64,000 nucleotides of DNA, taken from Devosia soli. GTDB lineage: Bacteria; Pseudomonadota; Alphaproteobacteria; Rhizobiales; Devosiaceae. Below are positions 1-8,724 of the stretch, one piece after another. The translations under genes were made by a program, and so were the position numbers. How positions within the stretch are numbered: the first letter of the stretch is position 1; each line of letters begins with the position of its first letter. Where the stretch lies: NCBI RefSeq assembly GCF_000970455.1, contig NZ_LAJG01000005.1:248001-312000 (forward strand), written 5' to 3'. The notes under the pieces are model-generated. The model saw nothing but the letters and a program-made list of their open reading frames with translations. It was not told the origin of the DNA and did not search any database.

Positions 1-780
1 CACCCAGCCAATGGCCGAGACGAAGGGATTGAGCGCAATCCGCACCGGGTATTTCACGATGACCTTGTATTCCGGCAGGCCCTTGGCGCGGGCGGTCGTC
101 ACATAGGGTTTTGAAAGCTCATCGGTGAGATTGGCGCGGAGAATGCGGATCATCGCGGCCGTGCCGGACATGCCGATGACGAGGATGGGAATCCAGAGGT
201 GGAGGATCAGATCCCAGAGTTTTTCGAGGCTCCATGGCGCGTCGACATATTCGGGCGAGAAGAGGCCGCCGACGGACTGGCCGAAGACGCGGAAGGACAC
301 GTACATCAGCGTCAGCGCCAGGATGAAGTTTGGCACGGCAAGGCCGATGAAGCCAAAAAATGTAAAGACGTGGTCGCCGATCGAATTACGGCGGACGGCG
401 GAATAGATGCCGATGGGAAGCGACACGGCCCAGACGAGGAGCAATGCTGCGAAGGAAATGGCGAGGGTCGAGCCCATGCGCGACCAGATGACTTCGGAGA
501 CCGGCTGGTTCCACTCGAAGGAAAAGCCGAAATCGCCGCGGGTAAGAATGCCCAGCATCCACTTGCCGTATTGAATCCAGATCGGCTGATCCAAGCCATA
601 TTGCGAGCGGAGGCGCTCGACCGTCGCGGGATCGATCGGAGCGCCGCCATCGGCGAGCGTCGAGAGCAGCGAGGTCAGATAATCGCCCGGTGGCAGCTGG
701 ATGATGGCGAACGAAATGATCGACATGCCGATCAGGGTCGGGATCATGTAGACCAGTCGCTTCAAGATATAGTTCAGCAT
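1..780 (-). CDS. ABC transporter permease, DppB/OppB type (C-terminus beyond window)
   Basis: Inner-membrane permease of a family-5 (peptide/oligosaccharide class) ABC importer. The frame opens with MLNYILKRLVYMIPTLIGMS, the usual first transmembrane helix of DppB-like proteins, and runs open to the left edge, so about 260 residues are visible. The EAA-type cytoplasmic loop is seen near residues 215-245 (TTARAKGLPEYKVI). The ATG at 780 is preceded on the minus strand by a good GAGGAG ribosome site. It lies downstream of the hydrolase and the binding protein on the same strand, so it is probably the third gene of a sugar-uptake operon. The substrate is inferred from context only. Confidence 0.9.
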   Translation of the reverse strand, partial: MLNYILKRLVYMIPTLIGMSIISFAIIQLPPGDYLTSLLSTLADGGAPIDPATVERLRSQYGLDQPIWIQYGKWMLGILTRGDFGFSFEWNQPVSEVIWSRMGSTLAISFAALLLVWAVSLPIGIYSAVRRNSIGDHVFTFFGFIGLAVPNFILALTLMYVSFRVFGQSVGGLFSPEYVDAPWSLEKLWDLILHLWIPILVIGMSGTAAMIRILRANLTDELSKPYVTTARAKGLPEYKVIVKYPVRIALNPFVSAIGWV

Positions 781-860
781 TGCCGCTCCTCTTTCGGCTT
801 TGCGGGATGGTCCGGCGGGAGTGCCGTCGGGCCGGGTGGTTTGGTGGCTCCCGCAAGACC

Positions 861-965
861 CCCACCTAGCCTCCCCCTGGGAGGGGGAGGGATGGCGGCA
901 GTGGTTCGGGAGATGTCGAGTTAGGCTTCATGTGCCCCTCCCCATTCCAGGGGAAGGTTGGGTGG
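861..965. repeat. Intergenic GC-rich palindromic element
   Basis: The gap between the permease and the hydrolase holds two G/C-rich inverted repeats. The first is a near-perfect palindrome at 871-889 (CTCCCCCTGGGAGGGGGAG). The second is at about 935-957 (CCCCTCCCC and AGGGGAAGG arms). This layout resembles the dispersed intergenic palindromes of rhizobial relatives. It could act as an mRNA-stabilising or attenuating hairpin inside the operon. Whether it occurs elsewhere in the genome cannot be seen here. Confidence 0.5.
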
Positions 966-977
966 AAGTATTTCCGC

Positions 978-3089
978 TCACTCCCAAGCCAGATGGACCA
1001 CCTCCATGGTCTCGATCTGGCTGATGTCGACCGTTACACGGTCATCCGAGATTCGGAATGGGACGGCTTCATCCGCGACCAAAAGATTGACGGATTTCAG
1101 TTTTTTCCCCTTGGGGATTTCGAGCGTGGCGGTGAGCGGGCCGACGGGCCATGTGTCGCGCAGGGGGCCCTTCATCATCATGGGATTGGTGAGATTGAGG
1201 AGGCATAGCGCCCTGCCCTTCTCATCCTCGTGGAGGCCGACGTCGAAAACGCCTCGGCCTTCAACGGTGACTTCAGGCGTCTTGCCGAGCGCCCATTTGA
1301 CGGCGTTGGCGATGAGACGGCCCTGATCCTCGGCCATGTAGGTCCAGAACACCTCGCCGATGTTCCAGGGAATGTAGACGACGCGGCCGCCGGCTTCGGT
1401 TGTGCGGGCAGCGACACCGACGCCCTGGGGCGGCTGGCGGGGATAGACTTCTTCCATCGGCAGATCGGGGAAATCCGGGATCTTGAGGAATGGCGTTTCC
1501 AGTGAGGTGGTTGGTTCCACGGCTACGTCCTCGGTGCCGCCGATGATGCGCTGGGCTGTGCCGAAACCTGCATTGATCGGGTGGCTGCCGTTGAGTGCAA
1601 CGTAGGAATTGCGGACATTGGCGCGCGGGGCCGAGGTCATTTTCACGCCGAAGACATCGGCGAGACCGAAGTCAGCGCGGGCGGCGCCCTTTTCGTCGTA
1701 AAGCGAGGTCTGGTGCGCGGCGACGACAGAACCACCTTCGACGACGAAGTCACGCAGCGCCTGACACTGAGCATCGGAGAGATACGTGGCGTTGGCGAGG
1801 ATAACGAGCTTGTAGCGGCGCAACTCCTCGACCGTCATGATCTGGTCAGAGAGGAATTCGAAGGGCAGACGGGCTTCGACAAGGGCGTGGTAAAATCCCA
1901 TGTCGTTGAGTTCGGCGAGATGGCGTTTGTCGGGGTCCCAATGGCGGAGGGTGGTTGCCGGATCGATGATGGCGATCTCGGCCTTGGGCAGCATGGAGCC
2001 GATGACGGGCTCGACCTTGGCGTGAAGCTTGAAGGCGTTTGCCGTCGGCTGGACCCAGCGATCATCGGGAATGCAGGCGTTGAACTTAGTGAACCAGGGG
2101 AAAAGACCCTGGGTGATGCCGGCATGGATCCATTGCTCAATTTCGGGGCCGGTCTGCACCGAATCTTTCCAGCGCGGGATTTCCTCAGGGCCGATGGAGG
2201 TAATGAGCCCGACTGGCCGATCGCGGAAGGTGGCGCGGATGCGCTTGCCGTTGCGGCCGGCGGACCAAGCAGGCTCGACATTGCGGCGGCCCTGATGGTC
2301 GACGAACAGAATGGGGCAATGCTTCTTGATGACCGAGAGGTCGAATTCCATGAGCGAGGAACCGCTCATATTGGGAATGAAGCTGGCGTGCGGTTTTACC
2401 TTTTTGACCTCGGTGTCCCAATGGGCAACGAGCTTGGTGAGCGTCGTGCGGCGCCACGCGGCCCAGGCTTGCCAGACGGGGTCGGAGGCGGTGGTCGTTT
2501 GGGGAAGATCGAAGCCGCTCGCATCGCGGAAATTTTCTTCGCAGGCCTTGCAGTAGCAGACGCCGTGGCCCTGCCAGCGATTACCGAAGAGGGCGTCGAT
2601 GTCGTACTTCTGGGCGATCTCGACGATGACCTTGGTCATGAAGTCGAAATTGTAGCTCGAATAGGCGCAGGTGACGAAAATGCCGGGCATGGCCCAGTGT
2701 TCGCGTGGGCGGCGATCGGCTGTGAGCGAGACCCATTCGGGATGTGCTTCAGCGGCATCGGCATGGATGGCGTGGGGATCGACGCGGGCCATGACGTGCA
2801 TATCGAGTCTGCGCGCTTCGGCGACGAGCGTGCCGAAGGGGTCAGTGTCGCCGATGAATTTTGAGACGTAGTGGAGCGGGATTTCGCTCGGATAGTAGGC
2901 GATATAGCCGCCGGCCGAGAGGCAGATGGCATTGGACTGGGTGCGCTTGAACACCTCGACCCAGAAGGCAGGGTCATAGCGCTGTGGATCGTCCTCGACG
3001 AAAGTAAGCTGGGTCCAGCGCGTGGCCGTCTTGTACCAATCAGGCGTGCGGAGAGTAGACGCAGCTGGGCTGTCTTCGATTTTGAGCAT
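978..3089 (-). CDS. GHL6-type glycoside hydrolase with beta-galactosidase trimerisation-like domain
   Basis: Protein of 703 residues. The N-terminal ~330 residues look like a TIM barrel of the hypothetical glycosyl hydrolase 6 (GHL6) class, with YPSEIPLHYVS, a FGNRW strand and a CYCKACEENF Cys motif. The middle (about 370-580) reads like the beta-galactosidase trimerisation/glutaminase-like fold (YKLVILANATYLSDAQ, GGSVVAAHQTSLYDE). The C-terminus is a small beta domain. No signal peptide is visible, so it probably acts in the cytoplasm on imported glycosides. I chose the ATG at 3089 over a TTG at 3137 because the extra residues look non-homologous. It sits between the binding protein and the permease of one sugar transporter. 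The exact substrate is unknown. Confidence 0.75.
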   Translation of the reverse strand: MLKIEDSPAASTLRTPDWYKTATRWTQLTFVEDDPQRYDPAFWVEVFKRTQSNAICLSAGGYIAYYPSEIPLHYVSKFIGDTDPFGTLVAEARRLDMHVMARVDPHAIHADAAEAHPEWVSLTADRRPREHWAMPGIFVTCAYSSYNFDFMTKVIVEIAQKYDIDALFGNRWQGHGVCYCKACEENFRDASGFDLPQTTTASDPVWQAWAAWRRTTLTKLVAHWDTEVKKVKPHASFIPNMSGSSLMEFDLSVIKKHCPILFVDHQGRRNVEPAWSAGRNGKRIRATFRDRPVGLITSIGPEEIPRWKDSVQTGPEIEQWIHAGITQGLFPWFTKFNACIPDDRWVQPTANAFKLHAKVEPVIGSMLPKAEIAIIDPATTLRHWDPDKRHLAELNDMGFYHALVEARLPFEFLSDQIMTVEELRRYKLVILANATYLSDAQCQALRDFVVEGGSVVAAHQTSLYDEKGAARADFGLADVFGVKMTSAPRANVRNSYVALNGSHPINAGFGTAQRIIGGTEDVAVEPTTSLETPFLKIPDFPDLPMEEVYPRQPPQGVGVAARTTEAGGRVVYIPWNIGEVFWTYMAEDQGRLIANAVKWALGKTPEVTVEGRGVFDVGLHEDEKGRALCLLNLTNPMMMKGPLRDTWPVGPLTATLEIPKGKKLKSVNLLVADEAVPFRISDDRVTVDISQIETMEVVHLAWE

Positions 3090-3170
3090 CGGACGATCCG
3101 GTTCTTTTGGGCTTTGGGAGGCGCACCGGCGGGACAAAGCCGCCGGTGCCTAAGCTGACGTTGGGAGGGG

Positions 3171-5099
3171 TCAGCTGATGTAATATTGCTCGGGATTGGT
3201 CGGCGCGGGCGTCGGGTAACCCCAGGAATTGGGCATGGTCGGTTGCACGTTCTTGAGGCGATGGGCGACGATGCCATAGCCATCGAGCGGCAGGGTGATG
3301 CCGAAGACGTAGAACTCGTCGGCGGCGATCTGGAGGATTTCGGCCATTAGCTCGTTCTGGCGGACCGGGTCGCTCGATTGGCGCAACTCGTTATAGGCTT
3401 CGAACTGGCGCTTGGTGGCTTCCGGCGGCTCCACGGCATCGACGGAGTCCTTGTCGTTGTACCAGATCTGCCAGCCCTTGGCGTACATGGCTTCGGTGGT
3501 GTTGGGGAAGAAGTAGCGCGGATCGAGAATGGCGACGATGCCGCCATTGCCGCCGAACTTGTGCACGGTGGCGTCATATTCGCCGCCCTGGCGGACGCGG
3601 ACTTCCCAGAGCGAGCGGTCCATCGTGCGCATCTGCGCATCGATGCCGACCGCGCGGAGCATGGGGAGAACGAGCTGGAAGCTATCGACGAAGGTCTGGC
3701 GGACCTGGTCGATCTCGAAAATAATGGTCACGCGCTTGCCGGTCTCGTCGAGGCGCATGCCTTCGCCGTCCTTGTTGGGGATGATGGCATCGAGCAGCTC
3801 ATTGGCCTTGGCGGTGTCGTAGGCGGTGAACTGGGTCGCCAGCTGCTCGTTGTAGAGCGGGTCTTCGGGACGGATCGAAGGCTGGGCCGGAGCGCCTTGG
3901 CCGATGAAGACGGTGTCGATGACTGCCTGGCGGTCGATGGCGTGGCTGAGGGCGGCGCGGAAATCCTTATTTTGATAAAGGGCGCGCTTGGCCGGATCGG
4001 GATGGGTCAGGTTGAGCTGGAACACCATCTCGTTCGGCTCGGTCGAGGTGGTGGTGTAGAACCCGTATTGGCCGGTTTCCTGCCCGTCATAGAGCACGGC
4101 GCGGTTGGCCGGGGTGCAGATCCACTGGTCGAGCAGGTCGATCTCGCCCTGCAGCGCCTTGAGCAGCAGCACTTCGTTGTCGGCGGCGACGGCATAGGTG
4201 ATGCGGTCGATATAGGGCAGCTGGTTCCCCTCGGTATCGACCTTGAAATAGTAGGGGTTGCGCTCGGAAATCGAGAACTCGGCGGACTCGCCGATGGGCT
4301 GGGTGACGCGCCAGCCGTAGAGCGTCGGCACGTCCTTGTTCTTGAAGATTTCGCCATCGACGGCGATGCCGCTCTTGATCTGGAAGAGCTGAACCCAGCC
4401 GGTCATGCCCTGATCGGTCGCGAGCTTGTCGGCATCGGGATTATACTTGATGTGGAACTGCTCAAGATAATGGCGCGGCGTGCGCGTGGTGCGGTCGTCA
4501 TTGGCCCAGGCGAGGCGCAGCGGCAGCAGGCCGTTGGGCTGGTTGAAGACGATGCGGAAGGTCAGATCGTCGATCTTCTCGAATTTTGCCGTGCTGCCAT
4601 CGGTCGAGCGCAACGGGGTCGGCGGGGACTGGGCCAGTTCCTCGTTGAGGAGAATATCCTCGTAGAAGAACATCACGTCATCGGTGGTGAAGGGCGTGCC
4701 GTCGGACCATTTATGGCCTTCGCGCAGCTTGAAGGTGTAGGCCGTCGCGTCTTCGTTGGCTTCGAAGCTTTCCGCGACATTGGGAATGACGCCGCCGAAA
4801 TCAGGCGTATAGCGCACGAGCGGCTCATAGCCCTGATATCGGTGCATCATGTTGAGCGAACCGCCGCCGACAAGCGCGGCGCGGAGGTCCCCGCCATATT
4901 GACCGACGCTTTCGAACGGCTGCACCACCATGGGATTGACCGGCAGGCGCTCAGCCAGCGGCGGAAGGGTGCCGGCGGCCACGGCTTCTGCAAGCGCCGG
5001 GGCTTCCTTGAGTGGAGCCTGTGCAAAGGCCGGGATGGCCGGCAGCACGAGTAGGGCGCCGGTCGCGGCCAGAAATGTTCTACGGGAAATGTTGGTCAT
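3171..5099 (-). CDS. Family-5 ABC substrate-binding protein, Tat-type signal
   Basis: Periplasmic solute-binding protein of 642 residues, longer than the usual ~530 of DppA. This length fits the long family-5 proteins that bind oligosaccharides, such as AgpA-like alpha-galactoside binders. The N-terminus MTNISRRTFLAATGALLVLP has an SRRTFL twin-arginine motif and a hydrophobic core ending at an AFA-type cleavage site. Family features include EGHKWSDGTPFTTDDVMF and KDFRAALSHAIDRQAV. The ATG at 5099 follows a GGCGGAGGAGG ribosome site. It is first in the minus-strand operon and divergent from the LacI regulator, which probably controls it. Confidence 0.9.
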   Translation of the reverse strand: MTNISRRTFLAATGALLVLPAIPAFAQAPLKEAPALAEAVAAGTLPPLAERLPVNPMVVQPFESVGQYGGDLRAALVGGGSLNMMHRYQGYEPLVRYTPDFGGVIPNVAESFEANEDATAYTFKLREGHKWSDGTPFTTDDVMFFYEDILLNEELAQSPPTPLRSTDGSTAKFEKIDDLTFRIVFNQPNGLLPLRLAWANDDRTTRTPRHYLEQFHIKYNPDADKLATDQGMTGWVQLFQIKSGIAVDGEIFKNKDVPTLYGWRVTQPIGESAEFSISERNPYYFKVDTEGNQLPYIDRITYAVAADNEVLLLKALQGEIDLLDQWICTPANRAVLYDGQETGQYGFYTTTSTEPNEMVFQLNLTHPDPAKRALYQNKDFRAALSHAIDRQAVIDTVFIGQGAPAQPSIRPEDPLYNEQLATQFTAYDTAKANELLDAIIPNKDGEGMRLDETGKRVTIIFEIDQVRQTFVDSFQLVLPMLRAVGIDAQMRTMDRSLWEVRVRQGGEYDATVHKFGGNGGIVAILDPRYFFPNTTEAMYAKGWQIWYNDKDSVDAVEPPEATKRQFEAYNELRQSSDPVRQNELMAEILQIAADEFYVFGITLPLDGYGIVAHRLKNVQPTMPNSWGYPTPAPTNPEQYYIS

Positions 5100-5285
5100 C
5101 GATGCCTCCTCCGCCCGGGCAGCTAACACGCCGCTCTTCAAGCTAACACAAGCCAATCAACACCAAACCGTTAGGTCAATATCCTGATTTTGGTTTTCTG
5201 ACAGAAAATTCCTTACGCTCTATAACGTTGATTCTGAAGCGTTTTATAGGGTTCAAAACACAAAACTTGCGCAAAACAAAGCATG

Positions 5286-5300
5286 TGTTAGAACCTAACA
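5286..5300. promoter_or_regulatory. Probable LacI-family operator (TGTTAG-N3-CTAACA)
   Basis: A perfect 6+6 bp inverted repeat, TGTTAGAACCTAACA, lies 21 bases before the chosen start of the LacI gene, inside the divergent control region. Further half-sites of the same word occur in the gap: CTAAC at 5122 and 5142 and GTTAG at 5170. The last three lie closer to the binding-protein gene. This pattern fits a regulator that represses itself and the divergent sugar operon. Binding is inferred, not shown. Confidence 0.6.
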
Positions 5301-5320
5301 AAAGCGCGAAAGGTGGGCGA

Positions 5321-6343
5321 TTGAAAAAAATCACGCTGCAGGAAATCGCCGACGAGTTGGCCATTTCGAAGTTCGCCGTTTCGCGCGCCCTGGCGGGCAA
5401 GGATGGGGTGAGCGAAGAGACCCGCACTCGCGTCAACGCCAAGGCGCTGGAGATGGGATACCTCCGCGCGGCGGAGGTCGCAGCGACACGCGCTGCTGTC
5501 CATATCGTTTTCAACGACCACGACCCGGTCAACAGCGAACTCTGGATGCAGATGCAGAACGGCATGCAGCGCGAAGCCGCGGAGTCTGGCTACCAGGTGC
5601 AGATTCACTGGACGGCGGATGCCGCCAGCGTCGAGAACATCGCGCGCGCCAGCGCCGGCGTCGTGCTGGTGGGCCAGCATGATGGTGCGACGCTGCAGGT
5701 CTTGAAGGCGGCCGGAAAGCCGATCGTCCGGTTGGGCTGGGTCTTGCCGCTCGAAGAGGTCGACCAAGTCACCGGCGCCGACCACGAGGCGGGAAATGCC
5801 ATCGGCCAATATCTGCTCGAGCGCGGCCATCGCCGCATCGGCTTCGTTCATGGCAGCCGGGTGCTGCGCGGGCGCATGGAACGTCTTTTCGGGCTGCGTG
5901 AAGCGCTGCTCAGCCAGGACGATGCGAGCGTGAGCGAGATTCAGTTCGGCGAGGACGGATTTGCCGGCGCTTTTCTCGATCTCAAGATCGAAGGCGACAT
6001 GCCAACGGCGCTCTTTTGCGCCCACGACGCGCTGGGCGTGCATGTCGTGTCGGAACTTCACCGGATGGGGCTGCGCGTGCCGGACGACATCTCTGTCGTC
6101 GGCTATGGCGATTTCGCTGCCGCCACCCAGATCTCCCCTCCCCTAACGACGGTTCGCCTGCCGGGTTCGGATATGGGGATAGCTGCGTTCAGACTGCTGC
6201 TCGACCGGATGAACAGCACCGGCTATCGGCTGCCGCCGCAACGGGTGATGTTGGTTCCACGGCTCGTCGAGCGCGCTTCCGTTCGTTCACTGGATACGGA
6301 CAAAGCGCCAGGATCGGCAGAGCGCCGATCGAAAGCGATCTAA
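5321..6343 (+). CDS. LacI-family transcriptional regulator
   Basis: Sugar-responsive repressor of 340 residues. The N-terminal helix-turn-helix is clear (ITLQEIADELAISKFAVSRAL, with the hinge up to EMGYL). It is followed by a periplasmic-binding-protein-like effector domain (GQYLLERGHRRIGFVHG, PTALFCAHDALGVHV, VPDDISVVGYGD). I place the start at the TTG at 5321, seven bases after AAGGTGGG. An upstream in-frame start at 5228 would put the operator palindrome inside the gene and add 31 residues unlike the family. It is divergent from the family-5 transporter operon and most likely its regulator. Confidence 0.88.
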   Translation: MKKITLQEIADELAISKFAVSRALAGKDGVSEETRTRVNAKALEMGYLRAAEVAATRAAVHIVFNDHDPVNSELWMQMQNGMQREAAESGYQVQIHWTADAASVENIARASAGVVLVGQHDGATLQVLKAAGKPIVRLGWVLPLEEVDQVTGADHEAGNAIGQYLLERGHRRIGFVHGSRVLRGRMERLFGLREALLSQDDASVSEIQFGEDGFAGAFLDLKIEGDMPTALFCAHDALGVHVVSELHRMGLRVPDDISVVGYGDFAAATQISPPLTTVRLPGSDMGIAAFRLLLDRMNSTGYRLPPQRVMLVPRLVERASVRSLDTDKAPGSAERRSKAI

Positions 6344-6354
6344 GGGGCCGAGGT

Positions 6355-6798
6355 TCAGGCCGCGGCGCTTTCTTCCTCGACGGCAAGGTCGCGCAGAATC
6401 CGGTGGATTTCTTCGCTGCCCAGAAGGCTGAGATCGAAACCGCTACCCTGACCGATAGCGGAGAAGCTGGCGGCCTGGGCTGCAGATGAGCCGACATAGC
6501 CCATGGCCCAGTTAGGGAATGAGCGGGTTTCGATAGGGCTCAGGGCAAGAAGCGAGACTTCACCGTGGCGCTCATCCTGCTGGATGCGCTCGAATGCGGC
6601 TTCGACGACGCCGAGCGGGCCTTCGAGCACCTGGGCAAAGCAGCCGTTGTTGAACAGGAGCGCGCCAGTGATGCCGTCGCGGACATTGTTGCGGCGGCTG
6701 GCTGCCAAGATGTTTTCGACATTGGCTGTAAAGGCCGCCTGGTCGCCGGCAATATGGTTTCGGCTGTAATAGACCAACTGATAAAGTGCGTCAGGCAT
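6355..6798 (-). CDS. BLUF-domain blue-light sensor protein
   Basis: Protein of 147 residues: a BLUF flavin photoreceptor domain (about 4-100) with a ~45-residue tail. The residues of the FAD hydrogen-bond network are all present: Tyr10 in LVYYS, Asn38 in RRNNVRDGITG, Gln56 in FAQVLEG, and the Trp/Met of NWAMGY near residue 100. The ATG at 6798 overlaps the end of the upstream GGDEF-EAL gene by 8 bp, so translation is probably coupled. The output is therefore likely control of c-di-GMP turnover by the partner protein, a split version of BLUF-EAL fusions such as BlrP1 and YcgF. The partnership is inferred. Confidence 0.88.
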   Translation of the reverse strand: MPDALYQLVYYSRNHIAGDQAAFTANVENILAASRRNNVRDGITGALLFNNGCFAQVLEGPLGVVEAAFERIQQDERHGEVSLLALSPIETRSFPNWAMGYVGSSAAQAASFSAIGQGSGFDLSLLGSEEIHRILRDLAVEEESAAA

Positions 6799-8395
6799 TA
6801 GTGTTCTTTCTCATTTGCGACTGCAGCAAATCGGCGACGGCGGCGTCGTTCATCGGCCGGCCGGTAAAATAGCCCTGTACATGCGTGCAGTTCTGGCTGC
6901 GGATATGTTCGAGCTGATCAGAAGTCTCGACGCCTTCGGCGGTGATGGCGATGCCCAGACTCGAACCGAGGCCGGCGACGGCCTTGAGGATCGCCTGGCT
7001 ATCCGAGCTTTCGCCCACGACGAAGGAGCGGTCGATCTTGATCTTGTCGAACGGGAATTTCTGCAGATAGCTCAGCGACGAGTAGCCTGTGCCGAAATCG
7101 TCCATGGAGATTTTGACGCCGAGGCCGCGCAGCGCGTGGAGCGTTGCGAGCACATTTTCGGTGTCGTCGAGAAGGGCGCTCTCGGTGATTTCGAGTTCGA
7201 GACGGTTGGCTGCAAGGCCGGTCTCCTTGAGCGTCGCCTCGACAGTATCTAGCAGATTGTCGGACTTGAACTGGAGCGGCGACACGTTGACTGCGATGGT
7301 GAGATTTTCCGGCCAAGAGACAGCGGCTTCGCAGGCGGTGCGCAAGACCCACTCGCCGATCTTGACGATGAGCCCGGTTTCTTCGGCCATCGGGATGAAG
7401 TCGAGCGGCGGTACATTGCCGCGCACCGGATGCTGCCACCGCAGGAGCGCCTCGAAGCCGCGGATATTGTTGCCCTCAAGTTCGACGAATGGCTGATAGT
7501 TGAGGCGGAACTGGCGCAGGGCCAAGGCGCGGCGCAGGTCTATTTCGAGTTCGCGCCGTTCGCGCAGGGAAACCTGCATGTCCGGCTCGAAGACGCGGAA
7601 GCGGCCCTTGCCGGCGCGCTTGGCTTCGTAAAGCGCCAGATCAGCATCCCGAAGAAGATCGCGGGCCTGCTGACGCTCTTCGCGCAGGGCCACGCCGACG
7701 CTGGCGCCGATATTGATGGTGTGGCCCGAAAGGACATAGGTCCGCCCGACGAGGTCGACGATGCGGGCAGAAAGACGCTCGGCTTCTTCGCTCGACGGCA
7801 CATCGCGCTGGAGGATGACGAATTCGTCGCCGCCGAGACGCGCTACCATGTCGCCGGCGCGGCAAGCCGATTTCAGGCGATCGGCGACTTTCTGGAGCAG
7901 CAAATCCCCTACCCCGTGGCCGAGCGTGTCGTTGATGACCTTGAAGCGGTCGAGGTCGATGCAATGGACGGCAAACTGGCGCGCACCCGCGAGTTCGCCA
8001 TCGATGGCGCGCATCAACGCGTTGCGCTTGGCCGCGCCGGTCAGCTCATCGACGTCATCGCGGGTCAAGCTGGTCGATTGCGGGGCGCGCGCCGTCAGGA
8101 TGATGAAATTCGCATCGAGACGGGTGAGCGTCGCTTCGAACTTCTGATGGCCGGATTCGAGCTGGAGATGAACGGGCGCGGTGACGGCCGGCAGGCTTTG
8201 GGTCAGTCTTGGAAAGATCGCGCTAACGGGCAGCGAAGGATCGACCTGTTCGAACGCCCTATTGGCAGCAGTATTGCACCAGAGAATAGCGCCCTGTGCT
8301 TCGAGCAACAGGACCGGGTCGGGGAGCGAATCGAGAATCGCGTCAAACCCCGGCAAGTCCGGGGATACCCATACGTTTTTTGCCAGACCAGTCAT
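6791..8395 (-). CDS. PAS-like/GGDEF/EAL c-di-GMP turnover protein
   Basis: Protein of 534 residues with no membrane segment. A PAS-like region (about 15-60, LDSLPDPVLLLEAQGAILWC) precedes GGDEF (about 115-270) and EAL (about 285-525) domains. GGDEF is intact (RLGGDEFVIL) and carries an RAGD inhibitory I-site five residues upstream. EAL looks catalytic: EALLRW, NVSPLQF, ELEITES, DDFGTGYSS and TAEGVET are present. It may both make and break c-di-GMP. The ATG at 8395 has GAGG five bases upstream. The following BLUF gene overlaps it, which points to light control. Confidence 0.93.
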   Translation of the reverse strand: MTGLAKNVWVSPDLPGFDAILDSLPDPVLLLEAQGAILWCNTAANRAFEQVDPSLPVSAIFPRLTQSLPAVTAPVHLQLESGHQKFEATLTRLDANFIILTARAPQSTSLTRDDVDELTGAAKRNALMRAIDGELAGARQFAVHCIDLDRFKVINDTLGHGVGDLLLQKVADRLKSACRAGDMVARLGGDEFVILQRDVPSSEEAERLSARIVDLVGRTYVLSGHTINIGASVGVALREERQQARDLLRDADLALYEAKRAGKGRFRVFEPDMQVSLRERRELEIDLRRALALRQFRLNYQPFVELEGNNIRGFEALLRWQHPVRGNVPPLDFIPMAEETGLIVKIGEWVLRTACEAAVSWPENLTIAVNVSPLQFKSDNLLDTVEATLKETGLAANRLELEITESALLDDTENVLATLHALRGLGVKISMDDFGTGYSSLSYLQKFPFDKIKIDRSFVVGESSDSQAILKAVAGLGSSLGIAITAEGVETSDQLEHIRSQNCTHVQGYFTGRPMNDAAVADLLQSQMRKNTNA

Positions 8396-8560
8396 TTCGC
8401 CTCACAGCTATACCGCTCCAACTTCTAGGGAATTTCCTAATGAATAGCTGTGCGGCCCGGCCGATCGGACGAGGGTTTGTACTTAGGCTAAATGGTTGGT
8501 GAACGGCGCGGGAGAAGGTGTCGGACCGCGATCAAACCTAACCGCCGATGGAAGCGAAAC

Positions 8561-8635
8561 TGGCTGGGGTGCTAGGATTCGAACCTAGGAATGCCGGTAC
8601 CAAAAACCGGTGCCTTACCGCTTGGCGACACCCCA
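8561..8635 (-). tRNA. tRNA-Gln (UUG anticodon)
   Basis: On the minus strand the sequence runs from a TGGGGTG acceptor arm at 8635 to CACCCCA-G-CCA at 8561. The D-loop is GCCAAGCGGTAAGGC, the anticodon arm is CCGGTTTTTGGTACCGG with TTG as anticodon, and the T arm contains GGTTCGAATCC. The CCA end is encoded. The total is 75 nt, the usual length for bacterial tRNA-Gln. Confidence 0.97.
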
Positions 8636-8724
8636 ACTGTGGCGGGTTCCTACACGGTTTGAGATGGGTGCGCAACATGGATGGCAGGGGTTGGGCACAG
8701 GGGTTTTCGTTATGGTGCGGCGCC

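Noticed and set aside
1581..2864. 427-codon plus-strand frame
   Set aside because: Antisense to the GHL6-type hydrolase; no ribosome site or domain.
3378..5054. 558-codon open frame on the plus strand
   Set aside because: It is antisense to the family-5 binding protein, whose signal peptide and motifs are clear. High GC content removes stops from the opposite strand.
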